A stretch of 64,000 nucleotides of DNA from Cytidiella melzeri (taxonomy: Eukaryota; Basidiomycota; Agaricomycetes; Polyporales; Irpicaceae), in the NCBI GenBank assembly GCA_022592445.1, contig JABYQR010000008.1:62001-126000 (forward strand), written 5' to 3'. Position numbers and translations under genes: made by a program. The notes beneath the pieces are model-generated. The model was not told the DNA's origin, did no database searches, and worked only from the letters and a program-made list of their open reading frames with translations. Positions 54,380-64,000 of the stretch are shown piece after piece (position 1 is the first letter of the stretch; each line of letters begins with the position of its first letter).

Positions 54380-55584
54380 ATGGGTGCCACTCGCGCGCAG
54401 AAGGAACTATACTTCCAGAAGCTGAAGGAGCTTGTTGCCAAGCACTGTGCGCAATGGACTATTTCAGCTTCAGATGATTTACTCAAACACGCTCACAGCT
54501 TCAATCTTTGTCGTTAACGTCGATAATGTCGGTTCAAACCAGATGCATCAAATCCGTGTTGCCCTCCGTGGTAAGGGCGTTGTCGTCATGGGCAAAAACA
54601 CCATGGTTCGCCGTGCCCTTCGTACCATCCTAAACGAGTATCCCCAGTTCGAGAAGCTCCTTCCTCACGTCAGGGGAAACATCGGATTCGTTTTCACCTC
54701 CAGCGACCTCAAGGAGGTCCGTGACTTGATCACCGCCAACAAGGTAGCTGCCCCCGCCCGTGCTGGTGGTCTGGCTCCTTTGAACGTCACCATCCCTGCC
54801 GGTAACACTGGTATGGAACCTGGAAAGACTTCTTTCTTCCAGGCCCTCGGTATTCCCACCAAGATTGCCCGTGGCACAATCGAAATCGTTTCGGACGTTC
54901 AGGTCGTTACTGCTGGTACCCGTGTCGGAGCATCCGAGGCTACTCTACTCAACTTGCTCAACATCTCTCCGTTCACCTTCGGTATGAGTGTTCTGCAGAT
55001 CTTCGACAGCGGCAACGTTTTCCCTCCCTCTGTACTTGACATTGAGGAAAAGGAGCTCCTCGACCGCTTCTTCAGCGGTATTTCCACAATCGCTGCTATC
55101 TCCTTGGCTCTCAACTACCCCACCCTCGTCTCCGTCACCCACTCTCTCGTCAACGCATACAAGAACCTTCTCGCGGTTTCCATCGCTACCGACTACACCT
55201 TTGAGGGCTCTGAGAAGGTAAGTCAGCTTTGCGTTCTCCAGACTCCAAAGATGCACACATCTCAACACTGAAAATGCTGAGTGTCTCATGGACGCATGCC
55301 GAATGCTATTCACACTGATGGAATCTCGTTGTGGCTTTATGACTCAATGCTCACTCCTTCCCCGTTACATAGGTCAAGGAATATCTTGCCAACCCAGAGG
55401 CCTTCGCAGTCGCCGCTGCCCCAGTTGTCGAGACTGCTGCCGCTGCTGAAGCCGCCCCGGCGGAGGAGGAGAAGAAGGAGGAGGAGGAGGATGAGGATGA
55501 AGACATGGTATGCGTTTCGTGTCCATTCTACCAAGGTGCATTGCTAACTGCGATACCCCTTAGGGCTTTGGTCTCTTTGACTAA
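54380..55584 (+). CDS. RPP0: 60S acidic ribosomal protein P0 (313 aa)
   Basis: Four exons read in phase: 54380-54446, 54499-55217, 55373-55507 and 55564-55584. They encode [12 protein letters not shown], the L10 domain ([30 protein letters not shown]), the P0-specific insert ([20 protein letters not shown]) and the acidic C-terminal tail ending DMGFGLFD, the motif shared by P0, P1 and P2. P0 is the base of the ribosomal stalk that recruits translation factors to the 60S subunit. The last exon codes for only six residues and the stop. Start and stop match the family, and length is standard. Confidence 0.95.
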
Positions 55585-55759
55585 GCACATCCGCTCTGTA
55601 TCGCCTAGATATCTCAATTCGTGTAATGCATTGTATTGTCACACGCTTGAACTCACACGCTTTGCATTCACGCTGGATACATATCTTTGGCCTTGACATT
55701 CGTTCACACAGCATTCACAACGACTTTCTGATATTGCCGAGATTACAGGAATGATCTCT

Positions 55760-56929
55760 CTAGTAACGGCCTGTACCTTGGCCATTAGTTCCAGTCGTCG
55801 TCCCGTAACCGGCACCGGCTGTCTCGTTAACAGGCATGCCAGTCTGTGCCGACCGAACAGTCAGCCTGTGACTCTACCATCGTATGGGTCAAAACAACAT
55901 ACCTTTCTCTCCTGACCCTTAGCAGCCAAATTACGGTTTCCGGTGAGTTCACCCGCGATCATCTCAGCTTCGCCTATTCATGGTCATGTAAGTCAGAGGC
56001 AGAATTCGGCGGTATGTTGTACTTTGCTCACCTATCATACGTGATGCGGTACTGGGATGGCTGTTTGCTCCTGAACCCATACCTGCACCAGTACCTCCGC
56101 CCATCCCTCCACCCATACCCGCTCCCGTCCCAGCACCAGAACTTAATCCCATGCCAATACCGGTTCCTGGACCCGTGCCACTACCTACACCCGTGCCTGC
56201 ACCCATTCCTGCTCCGCTCCCTGAGCCTATACGCGCACCTACACCTACACCTGAACCCACACCATTTGCTGCCAAACCATGCAAATGACTGTGTCCTAAA
56301 CCAGCGCCAGTCTGAGGTTGAGTGGAAGCCATAGTTCCCGCACCCATTCCAGCAGTTTGATAACCGCCTCCGAGCCCTCCTCCAGTACCAACACCGGCAC
56401 CGGCATCACTAGTGTTGTTATTTCTGCCTGTGACTGCGTCCTCAAGTTTCTTAAGCAGTCCGCGGTGTGCACTTCCTGCTCCTGTCCCTGCACCTCCACC
56501 CATGCCGTCTGCTTTTAAACCATGTTGGTGACTGTGTCCCAAACCAGCACCAGTCTGAGGTTGTTGAGAAGCCATAACTCCCGCACCCAACCCAGCAGTT
56601 TTCTGACCGCTTCCAAACCCTCCCCCAGTGCCAACACCGGCACCGGCGCCAGTAGTGTTGTGGCCTGTGACTACGTCTTCAAGTTTTTGAAGCGGTCCGC
56701 GGTGTGTATGCCCGTTCCCCATGTCGCTGGCGGGCGCGTCTGTCCTTGCGGTGCTTCCTGGGCCTTTGGGGACGACGGTCGGGTCGTCATCTATAATGTG
56801 GACACGATGTCAGGTTTGAATCCCGACGTTGACCAACTCAGCGGGAATATGGTGCTTACTGCGAGTGCGGCCACTGGAACTGAATAGTTCGTTGCCGTTA
56901 CCAGTCAATCCAGACGTGTTGTTCTTCAT
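55760..56929 (-). CDS. Glycine-rich repeat protein with CsbD-like tail (324 aa)
   Basis: Four exons read in phase: 56929-56860, 56790-56041, 55973-55903 and 55843-55760, with introns of 59-69 nt. The N-terminal leader (MKNNTSGLTGNGNELF) is followed by two long related blocks, each starting HRGxLxKLEDxVTGxN, then Gly/Ala-rich runs, a GHSH.HGL stretch and a long (GxG)n region. The C-terminal part has EMIAGELTGNRNLAAKGQE, like the CsbD-type stress motif, then TGMPVNETAGAGYGTT and a stop. CsbD-like proteins are often stress-induced, but their activity is unclear. A start at 56722 is possible only if the first exon is not used. Confidence 0.72.
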
Positions 56930-57654
56930 GATCACAATAAATTTTGTGTGCCTTGCGTCGTTCAAAGTATTGGGAATATGTGTGTTCGTGAGGAGCTACT
57001 AGCTATATAGGTGTTTATATAACGTACAAACATACATGGGGGTAATCGAAGCGCTCATGACACTTCATTGACGTATGTGCACCGTGACATAGATGGAGAT
57101 ACCGAACTAGACCTTTGTGGCGGTCACAAAGACCGTAATATGCATTATGGAGATTACTGCGGGATAGGCCTAGGTTAACGTAATTGGTCATGTACAGCGT
57201 ACATAGCGTAGTCAGACAGTGTGCTGAGAAATCTCTCAGTCGTCCCCTCTCGTCAGGCTCCAACTTCGATGGACCACTGTGTCTGTCCTACACGAGACCC
57301 TGGAAATCATGTACGACATGCGAAGTCGCCGCCCGCCTCTCGAACCGTGAAAGTAGCGTGCCTCCAACATCCACATGAGTCAACGCGATGTCTTCTGCCG
57401 TCGCGGGCATGCTAGCCTCGGTGGGATATAGGTGCATTTCGCGAAGGTCTAGGACGAATCTGGAGAGGAGAATGGAAGATAACCTGGCAGATGGTACGAT
57501 GTCAGTGTCCCAGGTGAGGATGAGCGGCAGTCAATGTCGTCTCACAGCAGAGCGTAGTTGTTAAGCAGCAAGCTGTACACCCCCTGTTTGACGAAGAAGC
57601 ACTCCTGTCAGTCGGCGGTAGTCTAGGCGTGTCAATGTGTGACTAACTTGCGGA
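56930..57654. other. Intergenic, no gene seen
   Basis: Over 700 bp between the glycine-rich gene and the 3' side of the DUF6533-type gene. A final exon of the latter might reach about 57500. Nothing else was recognised. Confidence 0.4.
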
Positions 57655-58981
57655 AGCTATCTCGCGGTTTATTAGCTGGATTCCAACGCACAACTGGTCC
57701 AAGACGACGTACATAGTAGAGCACAATGACAATGACCTGCACCGACGTGACGATACTGCATGTAGATTCAATTGATGTATATTTTGTATGTGTACGTAGC
57801 TTGGGCCTACTCGCTCACTCACATAAGATAAATCAAGCCTACAACTCGATATTATCAGCATGCGTATCGCTTAGCTTATTGAGAGCAAACACATTCACCT
57901 TGGCTTATCAGGAGTGCCAGAAGGCCCTGAGTTCGGTAACCGCTAGCACCAGTTGCGAGAACGAGCTTGAAGGCTTGAAATCCGAGGACCGCCGTCGTTA
58001 GGACATCAAAGGCAGCCAATAGAATGAAGGTAAGAACCGTAGCTGTAGAACAATCAGACAAACAGGATGTCAATTTCCCCCCGCAACAGCCACGTACATC
58101 TGCCATTGTTCGACTTGGACATCAGCATGAGAGCGAGGGCGACAAAGACGTGGTGAGAGCTTACAGCGGATTCGAGGACGTCGCGCAGGACACTTGGATA
58201 TCTTGCCACTGAGAAACAGCTGAGTAGGGCAAGTATCGATCGGAGTCCGGGAAACGAATTCGTACCACGTCAAGACCAATGGTAGATGCACCGACGAGAC
58301 CGAGAAAGCCTGCCAACACGAGGCCTGTGCGAGAGAGGCTCATCATGGCATACACACGCAACATGAACGAGACTAAGATAATATTGTACATAAGTCCCTT
58401 GCTCCGCTATAAACCTTCGTGCAGTCTACTTACCTGTGATAGCCAACCGCGTGATGATACTGGATGCAGCCCATGTGAAACGATACAAAACATTGCAGCT
58501 GTGTGGGCGAGCGTGAATCAAGATTTACAGTTGCGCATTGTCAAAACAGGCCCAACGTACTAGAACAAAACCATACATGAGCCTTCATATTCACTCCTTG
58601 TCAAGACAGGTATGATTATTAACGTACCTCATGTATTGTCGTATGTCCGATGACCACATTGAACAGCTGAAAAGCGATGACTGGATATCGCAAAATCACG
58701 TATATGACAGAGGAGGAACGAAACTCTCGCTGCCATATCAGCTCCTTTTCTCGAGACGCACTCAAAACAAGGTCGTATGTTAGAAGAGCTGTAAAAGCTC
58801 AACTTATCAGAATCATACACAGTAACAATAGCATTTATCCGCTCACCAAGCCTAGAGTATGCGGCGCATTTGTTCACTTGACTGTCAGAGATGTAAGTCC
58901 AGAGTACATTATTAGGTTCCTCGGCAGTACGCACCTTTGCCTAGCAAAATGAATAGCATGGTCAAATGCAGCGGCAGACAT
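57655..58981 (-). CDS. DUF6533-type multi-pass membrane protein
   Basis: First exons 58981-58935, 58881-58847 and 58788-58628 read in phase from MSAAAFDHAIHFARQ to LALLTYDLVLSASREKELIW and VIYVILRYPVIAFQLFNVVI. The 'LLTYDLVLS..KE..LIW' string is typical of basidiomycete DUF6533 proteins. Further pieces give CNVLYRFTWAASSIITRLAI (58498-58434), VSFMLRVYAMMSLSRTGLVL (58372-58266), TVLTFILLAAFDVLTTAVLG (near 58040) and VQVIVIVLYYVRRLG (near 57700), so about seven membrane segments. Two internal junctions (between exon 3 and 58498, and near 58150) did not come out in phase, so the model is incomplete or the gene is damaged. The 3' end is uncertain. Function unknown. Confidence 0.65.
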
Positions 58982-59085
58982 ATCGCTCCCCTGATTTGTA
59001 GGACTGTGACTGATACGCCTTGTCCGAAACTTGGGCCGACGCTCCTTTGTGGATGAACAACGCGACGTAGTTTCACCATGGCAGG

Positions 59086-59092
59086 TTATATA
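59086..59092 (-). promoter_or_regulatory. TATA box of the DUF6533-type gene
   Basis: TATATAA on the minus strand (within GTTGCTATATAACCTGCC) lies about 105 bp upstream of the start at 58981. Confidence 0.55.
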
Positions 59093-59373
59093 GCAACACC
59101 CTCACAAACTTTGAAAGCTTAGTGCAGAGCCCATTTCCGACACCAGCGTGTAATTCTCCCACCTGGAAGCACTGATGTCCTGATATCCTGATTTCAGGAA
59201 GCCTGAGCGTCCCATGTCGCCGTGTAGATAGGTCTTACCGAGTTCAAAGCACGAGTTGCGCAATCTTGGATGAAAGACACGTGCCGCGCAGCACTCATCC
59301 ACGCCGGGGTATCCCAATCTAGCAAAGTTTGACCCGAGGAAACTAGCAAAGATCAATAGTCAGTAATATGACG

Positions 59374-60582
59374 CTAAGGTTGCAACGACACCAGGTGTAC
59401 AGACAACACCAAACGTATGCTGGTCAATTTCCGATTCCACCCTTGCTGAGGACAAGAGTTGAAGCGCGCCCTGCAAAACGGGGATGCTGTAGCGGGATCA
59501 GATCCTGCAGGACAACGCACTAATGATCAGAGTCAAGCAACCACCTCGACGATATCACGCTTGTTCCATGCTTCATGCGCATCCCGAACTCGTACCGTGA
59601 TATCTACTCTCGCTTGAAGCAGCGTGAAACCGGTGAAGGTTGTAAACGACGCGCGATAGTTGGGCAGACTTGATGTCGTACAAGCAGGGGTGCCGTTCGG
59701 AGACGGCAAGTTCCGCAAAGTTTGCGAGCTCTTCCACGTAGCCGCTCGCGACTGCAAGGAGGAAGTGCCTGATGATCAAGCCGTGGCACGTTAATTGCAG
59801 ACTTGCATTGAGCGTATTGATATTCTCCAAGATGAGATATAGATTATGTGAAACGGAACTCACCATGCAAGTAGCCGTGAACGATCAAGCGGAGTAGATT
59901 GTTGTAAGCCACATCTAGGTCGAATAGAAATCGCCATCCAGGGTGGTCTGATGATTCACTTGCAATCGTCGTATGCTCTCGTCGCAAAGGTAGTATGGAA
60001 CGATGCTGTAGAAAGCTGTGGATTAGACGTGCGATTCGCGCAGTTTCGACTGCTTGAACGGGGATTCCGTTCAGTCCAACTCGTCCTGCGAGGGAAAGCC
60101 ACCACTCTCGGAATTCAATATCACAAAACGCATGTTGAGAGAGCAGATCTGAGAAAGCGTCGAGGTGAGCTAGGACGTGCAAAGGGCTACCAAATATTGT
60201 CCTGTTCAGCCGAGTGACAGTTTGCGACGTGCTATTGCAGTCTTGAAACGGTCAGAGATTTGTTGTTCAACCTTTGTGCATCGACCGATAGGTGTTGAAG
60301 CTTCGCCAATTACACCTTGATCACTGCCTGGTGGTGTGGATCCATACTGGGTTCATTGAACACTGTACTCGTCGGACTGCAGAGGCCTTGAGCGGAGAGT
60401 TCTCGAAGGATATCGTGGCAGGTAATTGTCCGGATGAGGAGGCCTCGGAACGTCGTCTGCGTGGCTGCGTATAGGAGGGCGCGAGAGCTGAGACCGCATG
60501 CTGGAAGAGGCTTCAAATCCTCGAGGAAGCTAATAATGTGGTGGAGGATTTCATGTACTTGTGTGGACTCGGTGGAGGACAT
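59374..60582 (-). CDS. F-box-like protein (297 aa), tentative
   Basis: Four exons keep one frame: 60582-60314, 60201-59864, 59751-59596 and 59504-59374. The N-terminal TQVHEILHHIISFLEDLKPL followed by ACGLSSRALLYAATQTTFRG resembles an F-box (initial P replaced by H, then L..I..FL and a later W/F position). F-box proteins link substrates to the SCF ubiquitin ligase, and fungi have many fast-changing ones. The remainder (FGSPLHVLAHLDAFSDLLSQ, YVEELANFAELAVSE) has no domain I know. The first donor (GTAATT) is unusual and the last exon is the least certain. Confidence 0.5.
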
Positions 60583-61752
60583 GATTGGCGACGCTCAACA
60601 GCGGGTGTCTAGCCTAGAGATGAGTAAGCTGTTGCAAGTGACTAGCCACATAGTCCAGGTCGTGCATACGTTCGAAAGTTGAGGTAGCGGATGGCTGCTC
60701 GTTACAAGAGTCGATAGGCAGGCGTCTGTTGGCTCGTACCCACCCAATTTGGCAGTCGCCCCAACTTCAAGTTCAACCATGCTGGTGCCGCGGTGTCTAC
60801 TCATCCTCACTCCGTCGAGAATTTCTACCTGGAATCTACTGCCATGATCATGAGGAATCTTCTAAACTCAAATATGATGACTCTGCGCGTTCTCGCTCTC
60901 CAGACAAGAGCTACTCAATTACAGTAGAAGGCTTGAGCTGCATAGTTCAATATATCCTACGAACAAGAACTTGAAAAGCATCCGAGGCAATATCACACAT
61001 TCAAGAGGGGCGTATATAAATTTGATGTTATCCTCCACATAGAACGACCTTCATTCTTGGGTGCCAGCGTGGATGACGTATCTGTACTCGTATAGAAGAG
61101 GCGCGTTCAGAGCCGTGCTAGAAGACGTTTTTAACAACAAACAAGGGTCTAGTCGGTTCCCCCAAGCCAATCGCAATCTTTCGTGAGTCGTGCATTGGGT
61201 GGCTCTCATGCAGTCACTGAATATAATCGCGTTATTGTTGAAGTGTATCAGCACGCATATTGCTACAATGATGGTCATGTCACTCATGTGGCCGCCAGTG
61301 TCGCCTGTCTGAGAATTGTCCTGCTAACCAGGCTACTCACCAGCCTGAACCTGTTATCATTCCTTCTGTGTCGCACAACCTATCTTGTGGATGGTGTCTG
61401 TAGTGTAGAAGGTGCGCACGACTGGTATGGGTCGTCCTCCTCAAGACGCACAGCCGACGTAAGCTCCCATTCTTTGATTTTGGTCTACTACTGTATACTG
61501 ATCAAATGCTACCGTGACAGGGCATTTTACAAGGCCGGCCGCCTACCTGCTTGGTACATTCCATGCTTCATGCTGCTCTCAACCCTGTTGCAGCCGTCTG
61601 CAGTATTTATGGCGCTGTGACACATAGCTCGACTTCCCGTCTATTTTGGACCAGTTGGCGTTGGGAATGAGCATCTCCGCAAGATGAAGTTTTGAGTCTC
61701 ATTTACCTCTCAATCGCAATGCTTTGAAGGCAGTTACACCTTTTGGGCTCAT
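60583..61752. other. Intergenic, no resolved gene
   Basis: A TATATAAA-like box occurs near 61013 on the plus strand, and an open frame of 145 codons at 61183-61620 follows. It has hydrophobic stretches but no recognised family, and no clear link to the box. Nothing else is supported. Confidence 0.35.
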
Positions 61753-62463
61753 TGTCACAGATTTTCAATGTTTCTACAAGACTTGCCTTACCAGGCAACG
61801 GTATTATTGGGAATATTTAAGCGCTTATCAGGCGCTTATCCAGCGCTTATCCAGCGTCTATTTAGGCGCTTATCCAGTGCTTATCTGGTGCTTATCAGGC
61901 GCCTGTTCCGGCGCTTATTCTCAGTGCCTATCAATTGATGCGCTGATGTGTCATCTGTCTCTGATGCGCTGATGCGCTCCTTTCCTTATCTGTGTATCAC
62001 ATGATGGAACTCTCTGGAACCTTGTGGAACATGCTGGAACTATGATGTCATAGTGAGATGAAGTCATAGTTCTTAGAACCTTCTGGAAAAGTCTAGCCTT
62101 GGCTTAGAACAAGCTAGAACAAGTCTAGCCTTGGGACTGGGTTATGGGGTCAGGTCATGGGGACAATTGCTATTGGTTGATTATTGAAGTGGCACCACTA
62201 GGCATAGGGCATGCTTAGTGGGGTAGATTACTTTGCTTACTCATGTAGGTACTAGGGGTCTTAGGGTAGTACCTGGGGTCCTCCCCTTCATGTATGTATA
62301 GAGGCACTCCTGAGGGCATATCCCCTCAGTCTTATCCACTCTGTTGATAAAGGACTACTCAGTACTCCCCAGTACTTTGCTCACCACACCTCTCACACTT
62401 TATCTCACTCTATCCCCTTCAAGTCTAACAACTTATCTGGTGAGTAGTAACCTTACTGTTACA
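61753..62463 (-). mobile_element. Solo LTR (711 bp), inverted relative to 48012-48737
   Basis: The segment starts TGTCACAG and ends CTGTTACA. CTCAT flanks both ends (61748-61752 and 62464-62468), a perfect 5-bp target duplication. It is the reverse complement of the LTR inside copia-2 with scattered differences, including the same block of GCGCTTATCCA-type subrepeats (61820-61920). Strand is given relative to the copy at 48012. The surrounding sequence does not show which gene, if any, was hit. Confidence 0.92.
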
Positions 62464-63273
62464 CTCATCCTTTGCAGTTGTACAGTGACAAACATATGGA
62501 TTGACAATCGGACGTCCCTGAACAAAACCTCGTACGTTCTTACACATCATACTAAATCCTATATAGGCACTGACATTTGCATCAGGCACACTATGTCCAA
62601 CGGCCCAATCTGTTCTCTCAAAGTTGGGATCACTGGCGCTTGATCTTGTTGCGCACAATCATTGGGTTCTCATGGACGAATGTTGCCTATTGTCGATACA
62701 GCTAACGTCTATCACGCGCCTTCGTCCTCTCTGCCGTTGATACGCCCGGAAATCGGCTAGGCGCGGAGAACCGGCAGCAGCCCGCCATTTGCGCGGCAAG
62801 TCCCTCCACTTTCCCAGCGTCACGAGCACGAGGAGTTCGCCGAGGATCCGAGGACTTGACAAGGAGCAATGCGCTGGAAACATCCGAGGCCGAGGAATCA
62901 CACTGAACTCTGACACACAGACACGCCCCTTTTTGCATCGGAGCATGGGCCGGCCAGCCACCAGGTGTTTAGGACACGGGTCGGACCAACGGTAGAAGAA
63001 ACTTGACGCGCGAACCCCGTTTCAGGAAGACTCCTATCACGCCACGCTGTGCAACTCCTGGACGGCGCCTAATCACCTGCTCGCGACGGTTGGCGCCTCT
63101 GCAGCGCAAGGGCGCGCGCCGCTACTCCGCGTCGACCAGCGCTGTGTCCCGCCAGGCGTCGACTCGCTGGGCATTTTGCCTCCGCAGACGGAATTATTCT
63201 GCCACCCCGTTTCCTCGCTCTCGCGTTTGGGTTTAGGACATAGAAGGAAAGGTTTAGGAGAGTGTCGTCAGGG
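62464..63273. other. Intergenic, no gene seen
   Basis: The first part is ordinary and the second part is GC-rich. Short open frames overlap on both strands without domains. It should include the upstream region of the gene at 63435. Confidence 0.4.
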
Positions 63274-63280
63274 TATATAA
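63274..63280 (+). promoter_or_regulatory. TATA box upstream of the right-end gene
   Basis: TATATAA (GGGTATATAAAAAGG) lies about 155 bp upstream of the ATG at 63435. An A-rich run and a CA-rich leader follow. Confidence 0.5.
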
Positions 63281-63434
63281 AAAGGTGTTGCTTGTACTGC
63301 GTAGAAAAAAAAAATCAATCCCCACCCCAGTTTCCAGAGTTCACTTTACGCTTTGCGTTCGCGTCGAGGGAGTCTCTTCGCGCCCATAGCTGTAGCTACT
63401 TCTGCATTGTCTCACTGCGACCTTTTCCACGTTT

Positions 63435-63962
63435 ATGTCCGCTGCGTCTACCAACGACAACCCGCCTCGAGTCTGCCGTTACTGTCCAACTGTTCCCCAC
63501 CTACCCGACGGTCGCTGCCCTTACCGCCCGCGCCCGCGTGAGGTTCTACGCCGTTACCCCATCATCCCCGCGCCCACGCCGCCGCCAGAACCCTTAGCAG
63601 CGCCTACGGTCTCCCCTGTGAGATCAACTCCTAAATCACCCTCACCAGCGTCGTCCGTCGCCTCCGTCGCGGACTCGCTTGAAAACTGCTCTTACTGCGA
63701 CACTCAGAGCGATCACCCAATTCCCCTACGTTCAGGACCTTTCGTCCCGCTTGACTGCGATCACCTGCGCGCGCCGCACCCAGATTGCTGGCTATCTCCA
63801 GACTTTGAAGGCGAGGATCACGAGTGCGAACTAGTACAGTTCAATCTTACCAGCTCAACCAACGTCGTCGTTGGCCACGCATTTGCCTGTAATACGCATC
63901 GCCGCTCGGGAGGTGTTGTTCTACACTACCGCCCCCGCGCGCAGTCTGTCGAGTCCACTTGA
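63435..63962 (+). CDS. Unrecognised Pro-rich protein with Cys pairs (175 aa)
   Basis: The frame starts at ATG 63435 and ends TGA just before the window edge. The N-terminus has CRYC (residues 14-17) and a later CPYR. A Pro/Ser-rich middle (PIIPAPTPPPEPLAAP, SPVRSTPKSPSPASS) follows, then CSYCDTQSDH, PLDCDH, HPDCW, HECEL and a final Cys. Paired cysteines suggest metal binding, but the spacing fits no zinc motif I know. GC content is higher than in the surrounding repeats. It may be a cellular gene or a piece of a retroelement Gag. No domain name is claimed. Confidence 0.45.
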   Translation: MSAASTNDNPPRVCRYCPTVPHLPDGRCPYRPRPREVLRRYPIIPAPTPPPEPLAAPTVSPVRSTPKSPSPASSVASVADSLENCSYCDTQSDHPIPLRSGPFVPLDCDHLRAPHPDCWLSPDFEGEDHECELVQFNLTSSTNVVVGHAFACNTHRRSGGVVLHYRPRAQSVEST

Positions 63963-64000
63963 CGACGATCTCACATAGCCTCCCGCTGCGACTCGCGCGC

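Noticed and set aside
55281..55547. Arg-run frame near 55.45 kb
   Set aside because: The run of arginines is an off-frame reading of the GAG-rich acidic tail of RPP0.
61183..61620. 145-codon frame with hydrophobic segments
   Set aside because: No recognised family, no fitting splice model, and an antisense frame is similarly open; kept only as a note.

Overview
The window looks like nuclear DNA from a mushroom-forming basidiomycete (Agaricomycetes). The cellular genes are cut by many introns of 47-72 nt with GTRNGT donors. The gene content is typical of that group: a DUF6533-type membrane protein, small secreted proteins, an RS/three-RRM protein of the Gbp2/Hrb1 type, a Tps2-type trehalose-phosphate phosphatase and ribosomal P0. 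The repeats are fungal APE-RT-RNaseH LINEs, Ty1/copia and chromodomain Ty3/gypsy elements. Species cannot be told from the sequence alone. No bacterial features, CRISPR arrays, rRNA or tRNA genes were seen.

Layout. 0-5.1 kb is repeat-rich: a 143-bp tandem array, a 5'-truncated LINE with a 16-bp target duplication, a dispersed repeat, a candidate MITE and a 242-bp tandem array. At 5.16-6.02 kb is a small secreted protein gene whose untranslated leader seems to hold three tandem copies of one exon-intron unit. 6.95-9.26 kb (minus) is an 11-exon SR/RRM gene. 9.5-14.5 kb is a roughly 1.75-kb unit present three times; each unit carries a cysteine-rich secreted protein gene, and the third copy is decayed. 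14.7-20.2 kb is a 5.5-kb LINE with a 15-bp target duplication and one frameshift next to its FVDD motif. 20.6-21.2 kb is another secreted protein gene. 21.2-24.6 kb has no gene I can resolve.

24.95-25.89 kb is a five-exon bZIP gene. 26.49-30.14 kb (minus, 13 exons) is the Tps2-type gene, divergent from a 14-exon DDX60-like helicase at 31.13-37.28 kb. 37.4-50.0 kb is a nest of damaged retrotransposons: copia-1 (minus) interrupted by two later insertions, a gypsy/chromovirus (minus) with a large internal deletion, and copia-2 (plus) interrupted by a solo LTR. 50.49-53.70 kb (minus) is a large helical-repeat, possibly mitochondrial protein, divergent from RPP0 (54.38-55.58 kb). Then come a glycine-rich gene (55.76-56.93 kb, minus), a DUF6533-type gene (57.65-58.98 kb, minus), an F-box-like gene (59.37-60.58 kb, minus), a second solo LTR (61.75-62.46 kb) and an unrecognised proline-rich, cysteine-containing gene at the right end.

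The cellular genes show no shared pathway. The main themes are housekeeping genes (P0, SR protein, Tps2), a duplicating set of secreted proteins, and repeated transposon insertion. Exon maps were made by hand from splice signals and reading phase; none has been tested against transcripts.
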